From Corynebacterium sp. ACRQK (GTDB lineage: Bacteria > Actinomycetota > Actinomycetes > Mycobacteriales > Mycobacteriaceae), in NCBI RefSeq assembly GCF_022345965.1, contig NZ_JAKRMU010000002.1, positions 124,001-188,000 on the forward strand: 64,000 nt of DNA, written 5' to 3'. The notes beneath the pieces were generated by a model. It saw only the letters and a list, made by a program, of their open reading frames with translations. It searched no databases and was not told the DNA's origin. How positions within the stretch are numbered: position 1 is the first letter of the stretch; every line of letters begins with the position of its first letter. This document shows positions 45,095 to 54,507 of the stretch, one piece after another. Both the position numbers and the translations under genes were made by a program.

Positions 45095-46057
45095 CTAGTA
45101 GTAGTACGGGAAGTCGTCCCAGTTCGGCTCGCGCTTCTCTAAGAAGGCATCCTTTCCTTCCACCGCCTCGTCGGTCATGTAGGCCAGGCGCGTAGCCTCA
45201 CCTGCGAAAACCTGCTGGCCCATCAACCCATCGTCGGTTAGGTTGAAGGCGAACTTCAGCATGCGCTGCGCTGTGGGGGACTTGGTGTTGATCTTGCGGC
45301 CCCATTCGATGGCGGTGTCCTCCAGATCCGCGTGGTCCACCACACGGTTGACGGCTCCCATCTGGTGCATCGTTTCAGCGTCGATGGCCTCGCCGAGGAA
45401 GAAGATCTCGCGGGCAAACTTCTGGCCCACCTGCTTGGCCAGGTAGGCGGAGCCATAGCCTGCGTCGAAGGAGCCGACGTCGGCGTCCGTCTGCTTGAAC
45501 TTAGCGTGCTCGCGGGAGGCCAGGGTCAGGTCGCACACCACGTGCAGGCTGTGCCCGCCGCCAGCGGCCCAGCCGTTGACGAGGCAGATCACAACTTTCG
45601 GCATCGTGCGGATCAGGCGCTGCACCTCCAGGATGTGCAGGCGGCCGCCCTCCACCTTCGCGCGGGCCTCGTCCACCCCATCGGCGCCAGCGGCGGTAAC
45701 GTCCGAATCGTGGCTGGTGGCGTACTGATAACCGGAACGGCCACGGATGCGCTGATCGCCGCCGGAGCAAAACGCCCAGCCGCCGTCCTTCGGGGACGGC
45801 CCGTTACCGGTCAGCAAGATCGTGCCAACGTCCGGGGTGCGGCGCGCGTGATCCAGCGCCCGGTACAGCTCGTCGACGGTGTGCGGGCGGAAGGCGTTGC
45901 GCACCTCGGGGCGGTCAAATGCGATGCGCACGATGCCGTTGGCGCGGCCTTCGCCAACATGGCGGTGGTAGGTGATGTCCGTGAAGTTGTTTACGCCCGG
46001 CGCATCTACCGGGCGCCACAGCTCGGGGTTGAAGGGGTTGTTGCTGGAATCAGTCAT
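45095..46057 (-). CDS. menB: 1,4-dihydroxy-2-naphthoyl-CoA synthase
   Basis: Crotonase-fold enzyme closing the second ring of the naphthoquinone. FCSGGDQRIRGRSGYQY (~95) forms the oxyanion hole, CLVNGWAAGGGHSLHVVCDLTLAS is ~160, and FDAGYGSAYLAKQVGQKFAREIFFLGE (~205) is typical. ATG 46057 gives 320 residues, close to the family; ATG 46066 is possible, and a longer frame to 46120 overlaps menC. It is divergent from menC with about 44 bases between, so they may share regulation. Confidence 0.94.
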   Translation of the reverse strand: MTDSSNNPFNPELWRPVDAPGVNNFTDITYHRHVGEGRANGIVRIAFDRPEVRNAFRPHTVDELYRALDHARRTPDVGTILLTGNGPSPKDGGWAFCSGGDQRIRGRSGYQYATSHDSDVTAAGADGVDEARAKVEGGRLHILEVQRLIRTMPKVVICLVNGWAAGGGHSLHVVCDLTLASREHAKFKQTDADVGSFDAGYGSAYLAKQVGQKFAREIFFLGEAIDAETMHQMGAVNRVVDHADLEDTAIEWGRKINTKSPTAQRMLKFAFNLTDDGLMGQQVFAGEATRLAYMTDEAVEGKDAFLEKREPNWDDFPYYY

Positions 46058-46101
46058 GCCCGCCATTCTATCGGCCGGCCGCTTTTGGCAAGGTAGGAAG
46101 C

Positions 46102-47220
46102 ATGAACAGTTCCGCCGCATCTTCCCACCTGACTTTTCCGCTGCCGTCGCTCGCCGAGTTACTCGAGCGCGCCGACGTGGTTGCCCTGCCGATGCGGGTG
46201 CCCTTCCGTGGCGTGACTGTACGTGAGGCCCTTCTTATTGACGCCCCGTCCCAGTGGGCCGAGTTCGCACCTTTTCCGGAATACGAACCGGCCGAGGCCT
46301 CCCAGTGGCTGCGTTCGGCAATCCAGTATGGCTATGGAACTAGCGGTTCAGCCCCCGCCGATGAGTGGGTTGCCGTCAACGCGACCATCCCCGCCGTGGA
46401 CGTAGACGACCAGCCGGGGATCATCGGCGAGCTCATGGCGCGTTACCCGGGCTGCACCACTGTGAAGGTCAAGGTCGCAGAGAAGAACGCCCTGGCCAAC
46501 GACCCGGCCGCCAGCATGCGCCAGGATGTTCAGCGCGTCCGTGCAGTTCGGCAGTGGTATGCGGACCAGGGGGTTCGTGCCCCGAGGATCCGCATGGACG
46601 CCAACGGTGGCTGGACCGTCCAGCAAGCTCTGGAGGTCGTAGAAACCCTCGCCGCCGACGGTCCGCTGGATTATGTGGAGCAGCCCTGCCGCACCGTCGC
46701 CGAGCTGGCGGAGGTGCGCCAGAGCCTCATGCGGCGGGGATTGTTTGTGCGCGTTGCGGCCGACGAGGCCATTCGTAGGAGCGCGGATCCGATCACATCG
46801 GTCAAGGAGGTTACCGACGCGGGGGCGTGCGACGTGGCCGTGCTCAAGGTGCCGCCGCTTGGCGGTGTGGATCAGCTCCGGCGGGTGGCCAGCGAGGTCG
46901 CACAACGTGGAGTATCCATCACGGTGAGTTCGGCTCTGGATACCGCGGTTGGCCTCGGTGCGGGTTTGCAGGCAGCCGCGAGCCTGGTGCACATCGATGA
47001 CGATGGCATGGTCGCCGAACCCAACGCCGCCGGGCTGGCCACCGGCACGCTCTTTGAACGCGACCTCGCAGAGCGCCGAATCGTCGATGGTCGCATGCAC
47101 ACCGGCGCTGTAACCCCAGATGCCGATCGGGTGGCGGAGTTCCGCCTCACCGGCGAGCGGCGTGATTGGTGGCTGGACCGCCTGCGTGCGGCTTATAGCT
47201 ACCTAGCGGGCGGAAGGTAG
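46102..47220 (+). CDS. menC: o-succinylbenzoate synthase
   Basis: Enolase-superfamily dehydratase of 372 residues. The catalytic Lys pair region VKVKVAEKN (~130), metal-binding Asp in IRMDANGGW (~175), Glu in VEQPCRT (~192) and Asp in ADEAIRR (~220), then the second Lys in VAVLKVPPLGG (~250) are all present. AGGAAG precedes the ATG at good spacing. A dispersed motif copy lies in the first 50 codons. menD follows after 11 bases. Confidence 0.92.
   Translation: MNSSAASSHLTFPLPSLAELLERADVVALPMRVPFRGVTVREALLIDAPSQWAEFAPFPEYEPAEASQWLRSAIQYGYGTSGSAPADEWVAVNATIPAVDVDDQPGIIGELMARYPGCTTVKVKVAEKNALANDPAASMRQDVQRVRAVRQWYADQGVRAPRIRMDANGGWTVQQALEVVETLAADGPLDYVEQPCRTVAELAEVRQSLMRRGLFVRVAADEAIRRSADPITSVKEVTDAGACDVAVLKVPPLGGVDQLRRVASEVAQRGVSITVSSALDTAVGLGAGLQAAASLVHIDDDGMVAEPNAAGLATGTLFERDLAERRIVDGRMHTGAVTPDADRVAEFRLTGERRDWWLDRLRAAYSYLAGGR
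46231..46248 (-). repeat. dispersed motif copy 15 (in menC)
   Basis: CGGGGCGTCAATAAGAAG, antisense to the gene. Confidence 0.65.
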
Positions 47221-47223
47221 ATT
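47218..47223 (+). promoter_or_regulatory. -10 element of menD, leaderless
   Basis: TAGATT overlaps the menC stop and ends 8 bases before the GTG start of menD at 47232. Confidence 0.45.
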
Positions 47224-47231
47224 GTGGAACT

Positions 47232-49163
47232 GTGACTAACGCTGATAGTTCTTCCCAGGATCCGGCTCAGGATCCGACTCAAGGCTCTGGCACACGCTCT
47301 GCCGCAGACTCTGCAGCACACTCCGCCGCGCTGACTAGCCCCATTGCAGTGCATGCGGGGTTGGTGCTGGTTGACCAGCTGATTCGCAGCGGTGTGCGCG
47401 AGGCAGTGCTGTGCCCCGGCTCGCGGAACTCGCCGCTGAACCTGGCGTTCGTGGAAGCTGAAAGGGTCGGGAGGGTGCGCCTGCACGTCCGCACCGACGA
47501 GCGTTCGGCGGCCTTTTTGGCGCTGGGGCTGGCGAAGGTATCGCGCCAGCCGGTGCCGGTCGTCATGACTTCCGGGACGGCCGTGGCCAACTGCCTGCCG
47601 GCCATGGTGGAGGCCACGCTTTCCGGCGTGCCGCTGGTTGTGCTCTCGGCGAACCGGCCGCTTTCCATGCTGGGCTCGGGGGCGAACCAGACCATCGACC
47701 AGGCGGAGATCTTCGGCACCCATTCCGTATGCACCCTGAACGCGGGCGAGCTGGCGCTGGAAGGCGCCGTTGCCGACGCTGGCACGGGTCAAGCCGCCAA
47801 GCGCACCGATGCCGCAGCGGAGCTCCGCGACCTGGTGCGCAAGCTAATTGCTGCAGCAACAGATCCCATCGACGGCGGTGGAGCCCACCTGGACGTGCCG
47901 CTGCGGGAACCGCTCGTGCCGCCGACGCTGGACGAGCTATCGCTGTGGGCGGGCGGAATCGCCGCCGCTGAAGACGCTGCTGAAGATGCGGCAACGACCG
48001 AGGGTGCGCACGACTCGCACGCGCCAGGTCAGCCCGCCCGTGGCTCCCGGAAGCTGCCCTATGGCCAGGTCGAGGTGGACCTGTCCCGCCGCACGCTCGT
48101 CATCGCGGGCTCCGTCAGCGACGTCGCCTGGGCGCGTTCGATCATGGACGAACTAGCGGACGTGCCAACCATCGCGGAACCCGTCGCCCCGGCACCCGAC
48201 TTCCCCGTGCACAGCGCGGCCGTAGACATGTTCAGTACCCAGGTCGTCAGCGACGGCGCACACTCGGCGGTCACCACCCCGGAACAGATCGTGGTGATCG
48301 GTCGGCCAACCCTCCACCGTGGCGTCACAAAGCTTCTGGCCAACAAGGACATCAACGTCATCGCCCTCAGCGACACCCGTAACGTCACCGATGTTTTCAA
48401 CAATGTTGATGAGGTCGGCAGCACCGTCCGACCGCGCGGCGAGCAGCCGGAAAGTTGGCTGCAGGTCGCCCGCGCCATCAGCGACATGGGCGTGAATCAG
48501 GTCCGCGACGGGTTGGCCGAGCGCGAACCGTTCACCGCGGTGCATGCTGTGGCCGTTGTTGCGGACGCCCTGCGCGACGGGGACCTTCTGGTACTAGGGG
48601 CGTCTACGGCGGTGCGGGATGCCTCCCGCGCCGGGCTGCCTTTCGACGGCGTGCAGGCGATCGCCAACCGTGGGGCGGCGGGGATCGACGGAACTATCTC
48701 CACCGCCGTGGGCGCGGCGATGGCGCACGCCCACGCCGACCCGACCGCGATCCGCGCGCCACGCACCATCGCCGTGATGGGGGATCTGACATTCGCTCAC
48801 GACCTCGGCGGGCTGAACATCGGGCCGCTCGAACCGCGCCCCGACAACCTGCTGATCGTGCTGACCAACGATAGTGGCGGCGGGATCTTCGAAACCCTCG
48901 AGCCCGGTGCCGAGAACTTGCGCACCTTCGCCGACGGCACCGCTGCCTTCGAGCGGGTCTTCGGCACGCCACTGGACCTGGACTTCGCGGAGCTCTGCGC
49001 CGGGGTCGGAGTGGAACACAAGCTGGCTACCAGCGTGGAAGAGCTCGCCACAGCTATCGATGAGCACGCCGAAATCGGCGAAAGCGGGATCACGGTGCTG
49101 GAAGTAAAGGTGAGCAGGCGTGGGCGTCAAGAAATAGAAAAAAGAATTGCGGGCACACGATGA
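47232..49163 (+). CDS. menD: 2-succinyl-5-enolpyruvyl-6-hydroxy-3-cyclohexene-1-carboxylate synthase
   Basis: Thiamine-diphosphate enzyme joining isochorismate and 2-oxoglutarate. CPGSRNSPLNLAF (~58), HVRTDERSAAFLALGLAK (~87) with the catalytic Glu, and the ThDP motif GDLTFAHDLGGLNI to NDSGGGIFETLE (~515-555) are clear. At 643 residues it is longer than the usual ~550 because of an Ala/Ser-rich head and an Ala/Glu/Asp-rich insertion (~240-275) between domains. It overlaps the next gene by 4 bases. Confidence 0.94.
   Translation: MTNADSSSQDPAQDPTQGSGTRSAADSAAHSAALTSPIAVHAGLVLVDQLIRSGVREAVLCPGSRNSPLNLAFVEAERVGRVRLHVRTDERSAAFLALGLAKVSRQPVPVVMTSGTAVANCLPAMVEATLSGVPLVVLSANRPLSMLGSGANQTIDQAEIFGTHSVCTLNAGELALEGAVADAGTGQAAKRTDAAAELRDLVRKLIAAATDPIDGGGAHLDVPLREPLVPPTLDELSLWAGGIAAAEDAAEDAATTEGAHDSHAPGQPARGSRKLPYGQVEVDLSRRTLVIAGSVSDVAWARSIMDELADVPTIAEPVAPAPDFPVHSAAVDMFSTQVVSDGAHSAVTTPEQIVVIGRPTLHRGVTKLLANKDINVIALSDTRNVTDVFNNVDEVGSTVRPRGEQPESWLQVARAISDMGVNQVRDGLAEREPFTAVHAVAVVADALRDGDLLVLGASTAVRDASRAGLPFDGVQAIANRGAAGIDGTISTAVGAAMAHAHADPTAIRAPRTIAVMGDLTFAHDLGGLNIGPLEPRPDNLLIVLTNDSGGGIFETLEPGAENLRTFADGTAAFERVFGTPLDLDFAELCAGVGVEHKLATSVEELATAIDEHAEIGESGITVLEVKVSRRGRQEIEKRIAGTR
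49120..49145 (+). repeat. dispersed motif copy 16 (3' end of menD)
   Basis: GTGGGCGTCAAGAAATAGAA with a second A-run after it, one of the longest copies; it codes for GRQEIEKR. Confidence 0.65.
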
Positions 49164-49636
49164 ACCGCACAATAGATCGCGCGAGGAACGACACGCTCAC
49201 CCCGAAACAAATTCGCACGGCGCGCAGACTGCGGCGCGCGAAGCAAGCCGTTATTGCCCTGGCAGGGCTAGTGATGCTGGTGTGCGGCGGGATGATCGTG
49301 ACCTCTGCGATGGATGACTTTGCGATCTCGCGGGATAAAGCCGAAGCGACGGCGGAGGTGGTCTCGGTGCAGACGCTGCGGACCACCGTGCGCTTCCGCG
49401 ACGCAGACGGCAACTTCCAGCAGCCCGAGGAGGGGCTAAAGTACCCTTCTGGCCTGGTGGAGGGGCAGAACGTTCGCGTCGAATACCAAGTCAGCGACCC
49501 CGAGAATGTAAAGGTGCAGGGGAGGGGATGGACGTTGGCTTTCCTGCCGGCATTATCGTCCATGGCTGTAGGGCTGGGCGTGTGTGCCATGCTGATGCTG
49601 CTGATCCGACGCTGGCAGAAGAAAAACAAACTTTGA
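49160..49636 (+). CDS. DUF3592-type membrane protein
   Basis: A 158-residue protein with two membrane helices (~33-53 and ~125-148) enclosing an external beta-rich domain (EATAEVVSVQTLRTTVRFRD), which fits DUF3592. It overlaps menD by 4 bases (ATGA) and so is translated with it. It is the positional equivalent of Rv0556. Function unknown; a link to menaquinone synthesis is only positional. Confidence 0.7.
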   Translation: MNRTIDRARNDTLTPKQIRTARRLRRAKQAVIALAGLVMLVCGGMIVTSAMDDFAISRDKAEATAEVVSVQTLRTTVRFRDADGNFQQPEEGLKYPSGLVEGQNVRVEYQVSDPENVKVQGRGWTLAFLPALSSMAVGLGVCAMLMLLIRRWQKKNKL

Positions 49637-49728
49637 GTAGCGAAAGTAACCTTCCGTTTGCCTAGACTTGTTAATGTTTTTACCCAGACGAAACGCGGGT
49701 GTGAACTACAAAAGGGAAGCTGAAGGGT

Positions 49729-51039
49729 ATGCGAGTTGCAATTGTTGCCGAGAGCTTTCTGCCGAACGTAAACGGCGTGGTTAATTCCGTGCTTCGAGTG
49801 CTAGAGCACCTGCGTGCCAACGGGCATGAAGCGCTAGTAATCGCCCCGGGGGCAACGAATGGGCAGGAGGAAATTGCGACCCACGAGGGCTACCGCATCG
49901 CCCGCGTGCCCGCCGTAGACGTGCCGGGCATTAACTCCCTGCCGATCGGCGTGCCGATGCCGAGCGTGTACACGGAGCTGAAGAAGTTCCAGCCAGACGT
50001 GGTTCACTTGGCCAGCCCCTTCGTCCTCGGCGGCGCGGGCGCCGTGGCGGCGCGGGCACTGAAGCTGCCTTGCGTGGCAATCTTCCAGACCGACGTGGCG
50101 GGCTTCGCCAACAACTACAAAATGAAGTTCCTGTCCAAGATGGCTTGGCGCTGGGTGCGCGTCATGCACAACATGTGCGCCATGACGCTTGCCCCGAGCT
50201 CCGTGACGATGCGCGAGCTGGAAGAAAACCGGGTGCGGGGCGTGGCGCACTGGGGTCGCGGCGTGGATACGGGACGCTTCCACCCCTCCAAGCGTTCCGA
50301 CGAGCTGCGCCGCGAATGGCTGCTAGAGGGCGAGAAGAAGCGCGGCAACGGTGGCGAGGCCGCCGACCTGGAGGGTCGCCGCACCATCGTCGGCTTCGTC
50401 GGCCGTCTGGCCGCCGAGAAGTCCGTGGAGCGTATGGCTGCCCTGAACGGCCGGGACGACGTGCAGCTGGTGATCGTCGGCGACGGCCCGGAGATGGATG
50501 ACCTCAAGTCTCGGATGCCCACCGCAGTGTTCACCGGCGGGCTGTACGGTGAGGACCTGGCTCATGCCTTTGCCAGCCTGGACATCTTCGTGCATACCGG
50601 GCAGTACGAGACGTTCTGCCAGGCGATTCAGGAAGCCCAGGCTTCCCGCGTGGCGACCATCGGCCCGGCTGCCGGTGGCCCCATCGACCTGATCACGCCG
50701 GGTCACAACGGCTACCTGTTGAACGTCGAGAACTTCGAGACCGAGCTGGTCGAAGCGGTGGACACCATCCTGGCCGGGGACGTGGATACCTACCGCGACA
50801 ACGCCTTTGAGGGCGTGCAGAACAAGAGCTGGTCCAACCTGTGCGACCAGCTGCTCGGCTACTACCGCCAGGCCATCGCGCAGGGTGGCAAGGCGGCCCC
50901 GCGTAAGGGTTCGCAGCGCGACTTCACGGGGGTGCGCGAAGTGCCCCGTCCCGCAGCTGAGGAGACCACCGCCCAGGCCACTGTTGAGACTTCGGCCGAG
51001 TCTGCCCCGCAGGTCAGCGCCGAGCCCGCCGCGAAGTAG
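49729..51039 (+). CDS. GT4 glycosyltransferase (MgtA/PimB-type)
   Basis: A 436-residue glycosyltransferase. The N-terminus RVAIVAESFLPNVNGVVNSVLRVLEHL and GHEALVIAPG are typical of the mannosyltransferase family known as MgtA or PimB in Corynebacteriales; the donor motif region VGRLAAEKSVERM is ~205 and GQYETFCQAIQEAQASRVATIGP ~285. In relatives (Rv0557, C. glutamicum MgtA) it mannosylates a glucuronosyl diacylglycerol for lipomannan-like glycolipids. The C-terminal ~45 residues are Ala/Glu/Pro low complexity. Confidence 0.85.
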   Translation: MRVAIVAESFLPNVNGVVNSVLRVLEHLRANGHEALVIAPGATNGQEEIATHEGYRIARVPAVDVPGINSLPIGVPMPSVYTELKKFQPDVVHLASPFVLGGAGAVAARALKLPCVAIFQTDVAGFANNYKMKFLSKMAWRWVRVMHNMCAMTLAPSSVTMRELEENRVRGVAHWGRGVDTGRFHPSKRSDELRREWLLEGEKKRGNGGEAADLEGRRTIVGFVGRLAAEKSVERMAALNGRDDVQLVIVGDGPEMDDLKSRMPTAVFTGGLYGEDLAHAFASLDIFVHTGQYETFCQAIQEAQASRVATIGPAAGGPIDLITPGHNGYLLNVENFETELVEAVDTILAGDVDTYRDNAFEGVQNKSWSNLCDQLLGYYRQAIAQGGKAAPRKGSQRDFTGVREVPRPAAEETTAQATVETSAESAPQVSAEPAAK

Positions 51040-51054
51040 GCGAAGCGCCCGCGC

Positions 51055-51060
51055 TAAGAT
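51055..51060 (+). promoter_or_regulatory. -10 element of menG, leaderless
   Basis: TAAGAT ends 7 bases before the GTG start of menG at 51068. Confidence 0.5.
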
Positions 51061-51067
51061 GTGAGTC

Positions 51068-51754
51068 GTGTCTCGGGCAAGTTTGGAAAAGAAGCCGCAT
51101 GAAGTCGCGTCGATGTTCGACGCGGTAGGCAAGAACTACGACCTCACCAACACGGTGTTGAGCTTCGGCCAGGATCGCTATTGGCGCATCCGCACCCGCA
51201 AGCGCCTCGACTTGAAGCCCGGCGACCTGGTGCTCGATCTCGCCGCAGGCACGGGCGTATCCACCGAAGAGTTCGCCCGCACGGGTGCCACCTGCATCGC
51301 CTGCGACTTCTCCTTCGGCATGCTCGCCGCCGGCTCCCACCGCAATGTGCCGATGGTGTGCGCGGACGGAACGAACCTGCCGTTCGCCGACGCGACTTTC
51401 GACGCGGTGACGATCAATTATGGTCTGCGCAACATCGTGGATTTCCGTGCCGGCCTGCGCGAAATGGCGCGAGTGACGAAGCCGGGCGGCAAGCTCGCCG
51501 TCGCGGAGTTCTCCACCCCCGTCATCCCGATCTTCAAGACGGTCTACAAGGAATACCTGATGCGCGCCCTGCCGAAGGTTGCGAAGGTAGTTAGCTCCAA
51601 CGCGGATGCCTACGAGTACCTCGCCGAATCTATCCGCGCCTGGCCTGACCAGGAGGAACTCGCCGCGGAGATCCGCGACTGCGGTTGGCGAGAGGTCGGC
51701 TGGCAGAACCTCACCGGCGGAATCGTGGCGCTCCATAGCGCGATCCGCGACTAA
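51068..51754 (+). CDS. menG: demethylmenaquinone methyltransferase
   Basis: UbiE/MenG-family SAM methyltransferase of 228 residues, last step of menaquinone synthesis. The signature [24 protein letters not shown] lies at the N-terminus, the SAM motif [16 protein letters not shown] near residue 57, and [25 protein letters not shown] near 117-140. Leaderless-type promoter. Confidence 0.94.
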   Translation: MSRASLEKKPHEVASMFDAVGKNYDLTNTVLSFGQDRYWRIRTRKRLDLKPGDLVLDLAAGTGVSTEEFARTGATCIACDFSFGMLAAGSHRNVPMVCADGTNLPFADATFDAVTINYGLRNIVDFRAGLREMARVTKPGGKLAVAEFSTPVIPIFKTVYKEYLMRALPKVAKVVSSNADAYEYLAESIRAWPDQEELAAEIRDCGWREVGWQNLTGGIVALHSAIRD

Positions 51755-51788
51755 CTGGAACTTATCCGCGCACGGCCAGCAACGGCGG

Positions 51789-53228
51789 CTATTTCCGCGC
51801 CGCGAAGGGCTCGTCAATCGGTGCGAGGTTTACAACCCTTCCTGCACCCCGCCACAGCCTGGCCGCCACGTCGCGGTCGGCTGGACTCACGAGGTTCCCC
51901 ATCAGGCGTGTCGCCACGCCCATCACGCGGTTCGCCAGCGGCCCACGCATGCCCAACGGCCCGAGCGCGCTCATCAGCCCCGGCATCGTCAAAACCACCG
52001 CCAGCCGTCGCGCCAGCCCGAACGCCTCGCCGTAGTGTTTCTGCAGCTGATCTGTCCATTCTGGCTCTATACCGGCGCCGTTGTGGCTCTTTATTTTGGA
52101 CGCCCACTTCTCCGGCCCGCCCCACTGGTCAACCAACAACCGGACCAGCAACTCGGCGGATTCCAAGGCGTAGTCGATGCCTTCGCCGTTTAGCGGATTG
52201 ACCAGGGCGGCGGTGTCTCCGATGGCGGCCCAGTTGGGGCCAGCCACGCGGCTGACGGCTCCGCCCATCGGCAGGAGGGCGGAGGTGATGGATTCCGGCT
52301 CTCCCTCGATTGACCATTCGCCGCTGACTTGACGCGCGTAGTCGCGCAGCAGTTTCTTGGTGTTCACTCTTGCGGGGCGCTTGGTGGTGGCCAGCACTCC
52401 GCAGCCGAGGTTCGCTTTGCCAATGCCTTCAGCCGGGCCGCGATCCGCCCCTTCGGCCGGATTGCCCAGGGGGAACACCCACCCGTAGCCCGGCTGGGCG
52501 GTTCCGGAAGCGTCGTTGAGTTCCAAGTGCGAGTGGATCCACGGCTCGTCGCCGAAGGGGGTGCTGATGTAACTGCGGGCCGCAATGCCATGGACCAGCC
52601 CCTTATCCCACTGCACGCCTAGTTTGCGGGCGATGCCGCTGCGCACGCCCTCGGCCAGGACGAAGAAACGCGCACGGATCTTCACGGGCGCGGATGAGCC
52701 CTGCACGTCCTCACCGGTGCGAGTGCCCGCGACCTCGCTGAGCTGTTGGGTTACTGGGTCCGAGGTGGCGTCATTAATCTTCGCCTGGATAAAACGAGTA
52801 CCCGCAGCGATAGCGATTCCGGCTAGGGCGGCATCCAGGCGCGTGCGGGGGATGGCCGAGCCGCGTTGCGGGAAGTTTCCTGAAGGCCACGGCGCGGTGA
52901 TGGAGCCGCCGAAGCCGTGCAGCTTGAGCCCTCGGATGTAGGGGGCGCCGTCGAGGAGGTGCAGCGCGCCCATCGATTCCAGGGAGGCGACGGCACGCGG
53001 AGTGAGGCCATCGCCGCAGGTCTTATCGCGGCCGATAGGGAGGGGGCTGGGCGCTGCGCCCGGCACAGCACCCGGCACGTTAGCCATGTCCACCATCACG
53101 ACGTCCAGACCAGCGCGGGCGGCGTGGAAAGCGGCGGCAGAACCAGCCGGGCCTGCTCCGATGACGGCGAGATCACACTCGATGCCGTGGGAGTCAACGT
53201 TGGAAGTTTCAGAAGTGGGGGGATTCAT
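51789..53228 (-). CDS. geranylgeranyl reductase-family flavoprotein (MenJ-like)
   Basis: A 479-residue FAD-dependent reductase. The dinucleotide motif LAVIGAGPAGSAAAFHAARAG is near residue 22, DKTCGDGLTPRAV near 70, and the second FAD motif IGDTAALVNPLNGEGIDYALESAELL near 330. In mycobacteria MenJ (Rv0561c) saturates one isoprene of menaquinone; the position between menG and the polyprenyl synthase is the same here. Start ATG 53228 is chosen for a normal N-terminus; a frame up to 53420 overlaps the next promoter. Two dispersed motif copies lie inside. Confidence 0.87.
   Translation of the reverse strand: MNPPTSETSNVDSHGIECDLAVIGAGPAGSAAAFHAARAGLDVVMVDMANVPGAVPGAAPSPLPIGRDKTCGDGLTPRAVASLESMGALHLLDGAPYIRGLKLHGFGGSITAPWPSGNFPQRGSAIPRTRLDAALAGIAIAAGTRFIQAKINDATSDPVTQQLSEVAGTRTGEDVQGSSAPVKIRARFFVLAEGVRSGIARKLGVQWDKGLVHGIAARSYISTPFGDEPWIHSHLELNDASGTAQPGYGWVFPLGNPAEGADRGPAEGIGKANLGCGVLATTKRPARVNTKKLLRDYARQVSGEWSIEGEPESITSALLPMGGAVSRVAGPNWAAIGDTAALVNPLNGEGIDYALESAELLVRLLVDQWGGPEKWASKIKSHNGAGIEPEWTDQLQKHYGEAFGLARRLAVVLTMPGLMSALGPLGMRGPLANRVMGVATRLMGNLVSPADRDVAARLWRGAGRVVNLAPIDEPFAARK
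52087..52106 (-). repeat. dispersed motif copy 17 (in menJ-like gene)
   Basis: TGGGCGTCCAAAATAAAGAG, coding for WASKIKS. Confidence 0.65.
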
Positions 53229-53287
53229 CGACACCCATTGTTCCACGCGGGTGGGGAAGGGCTGGCGGGGAGGTCGAGGCGTAGATC

Positions 53288-53310
53288 GCATGTGCGTTAA
53301 ACACCGCCAC
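53288..53310. promoter_or_regulatory. upstream half of a repeated operator-like element
   Basis: GCATGTG-CGTT-AAACACC-GCCACG is similar to the dyad at 53349-53368 (GCATGTG, AAACACC). The pair brackets the TAAAGT -10 at 53321-53326. Confidence 0.4.
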
Positions 53311-53348
53311 GTTAATCGACTAAAGTGTCGGTAGACATGTAAAAGACC

Positions 53349-53368
53349 GCATGTGAAACACCACATGC
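53349..53368. promoter_or_regulatory. 20-bp dyad in the polyprenyl synthase leader
   Basis: GCATGTG and CACATGC are perfect arms around AAACAC. It lies just downstream of the predicted transcription start, 37 bases before the gene, where a bound protein would block elongation. Confidence 0.5.
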
Positions 53369-53404
53369 GCAGTTCAAGAGGAAAAGACGAGGCTGACCAC
53401 GGAC

Positions 53405-54415
53405 ATGCCAAGTGCCACACCCCGTAAACCGGCGCTCCCTGACGTGGGGGACGCGCAACTAAACGAGGCCTTGGGCCAGTCGATGCAGCAGGTTGAACAG
53501 CTGCTGAAGGATCGGCTGTCGGTTGGCGAGTCCTTCCTCACCGACAAAATCAGCCATCTTTTTGAGGCGGGCGGCAAGCGCTTCCGCGTGATGTTTGCTC
53601 TGCTGGCGGCTCATTACGGTGAGAAGCCGACCGCGCAGGAAGTAAACGAGGCAGCTGCCGTGGTGGAACTGACCCACCTGGCAACTCTGTACCACGACGA
53701 CGTGATGGACGAATCCGACCAGCGCCGCGGTGCGGAATCCGCGAACAAGCGCTGGAACAACTCCGTGGCCATCCTAGCGGGCGACTACCTATTCGCCGTC
53801 GCCAGCGACATCATGGCATCGCTGGGTACTCAGACGGTGCAGCACTTCGCGGAGACTTTCCGGGAGCTGGTGACTGGCCAGATGCGCGAAACCGTCGGCG
53901 CCCGCGAGGGAGAGGACGAGATCGAGCACTACCTGACCGTCATTCAGGAGAAGACGGGTGTGCTCATCGCTTCGGCGGGCTGGCTCGGCGCACTGCACAG
54001 TGGCGCTTCCGAGGAACACCGCGAGGCGCTGTTCCGCTTCGGCCGCAACGTCGGCCAGATCTTCCAGATCGTCGACGACATCATCGACATTTGGGCTGAC
54101 CCGGAGGTTTCCGGTAAGCAGCCTGGCACGGACTTGCGCGAGGGCGTGTTCACCCTGCCGGTTCTTTATGCAATGCAGCAGGATGACGCCACAGGGGCGC
54201 GACTGCGCGAGATCCTCACCGGACCTGTCACAGAAGACGCCTTGGTGGACGAGGCGCTGGAGCTTATCCGTGGTTCCGAAGGCCGCGAGAAGTCCTTTGA
54301 GGTTGTGCGCCGTTACCGCCAGTACGGCGAAGAGGAGCTGGCCAAGCTGCCCGAGAATCAGGTGACTCAGGCACTGCGCCACCTGATGGGCTTTGCCTTG
54401 GAGCGCCTGGGGTAG
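53405..54415 (+). CDS. polyprenyl diphosphate synthase (menaquinone side chain)
   Basis: Trans-prenyltransferase of 336 residues. The first Asp-rich motif HDDVMDESDQRRG is near residue 97 and the second DDIIDIWADPEVSGK near 223; FEAGGKRFRVMFALLAAHYG (~56) is the substrate Lys/Arg region. It probably makes the octaprenyl or nonaprenyl chain used by MenA; chain length cannot be read reliably. It is equivalent to grcC1 (Rv0562), next to MenJ. Confidence 0.9.
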   Translation: MPSATPRKPALPDVGDAQLNEALGQSMQQVEQLLKDRLSVGESFLTDKISHLFEAGGKRFRVMFALLAAHYGEKPTAQEVNEAAAVVELTHLATLYHDDVMDESDQRRGAESANKRWNNSVAILAGDYLFAVASDIMASLGTQTVQHFAETFRELVTGQMRETVGAREGEDEIEHYLTVIQEKTGVLIASAGWLGALHSGASEEHREALFRFGRNVGQIFQIVDDIIDIWADPEVSGKQPGTDLREGVFTLPVLYAMQQDDATGARLREILTGPVTEDALVDEALELIRGSEGREKSFEVVRRYRQYGEEELAKLPENQVTQALRHLMGFALERLG

Positions 54416-54507
54416 CTGGCAGGGTGACTGCGCGGGCTGCTTGAGCTGGCGATTTGCATAAGTTGGGGCTACTCGTAGTAGAGTTACCAGCGCACCGAAT
54501 GGTGCAT

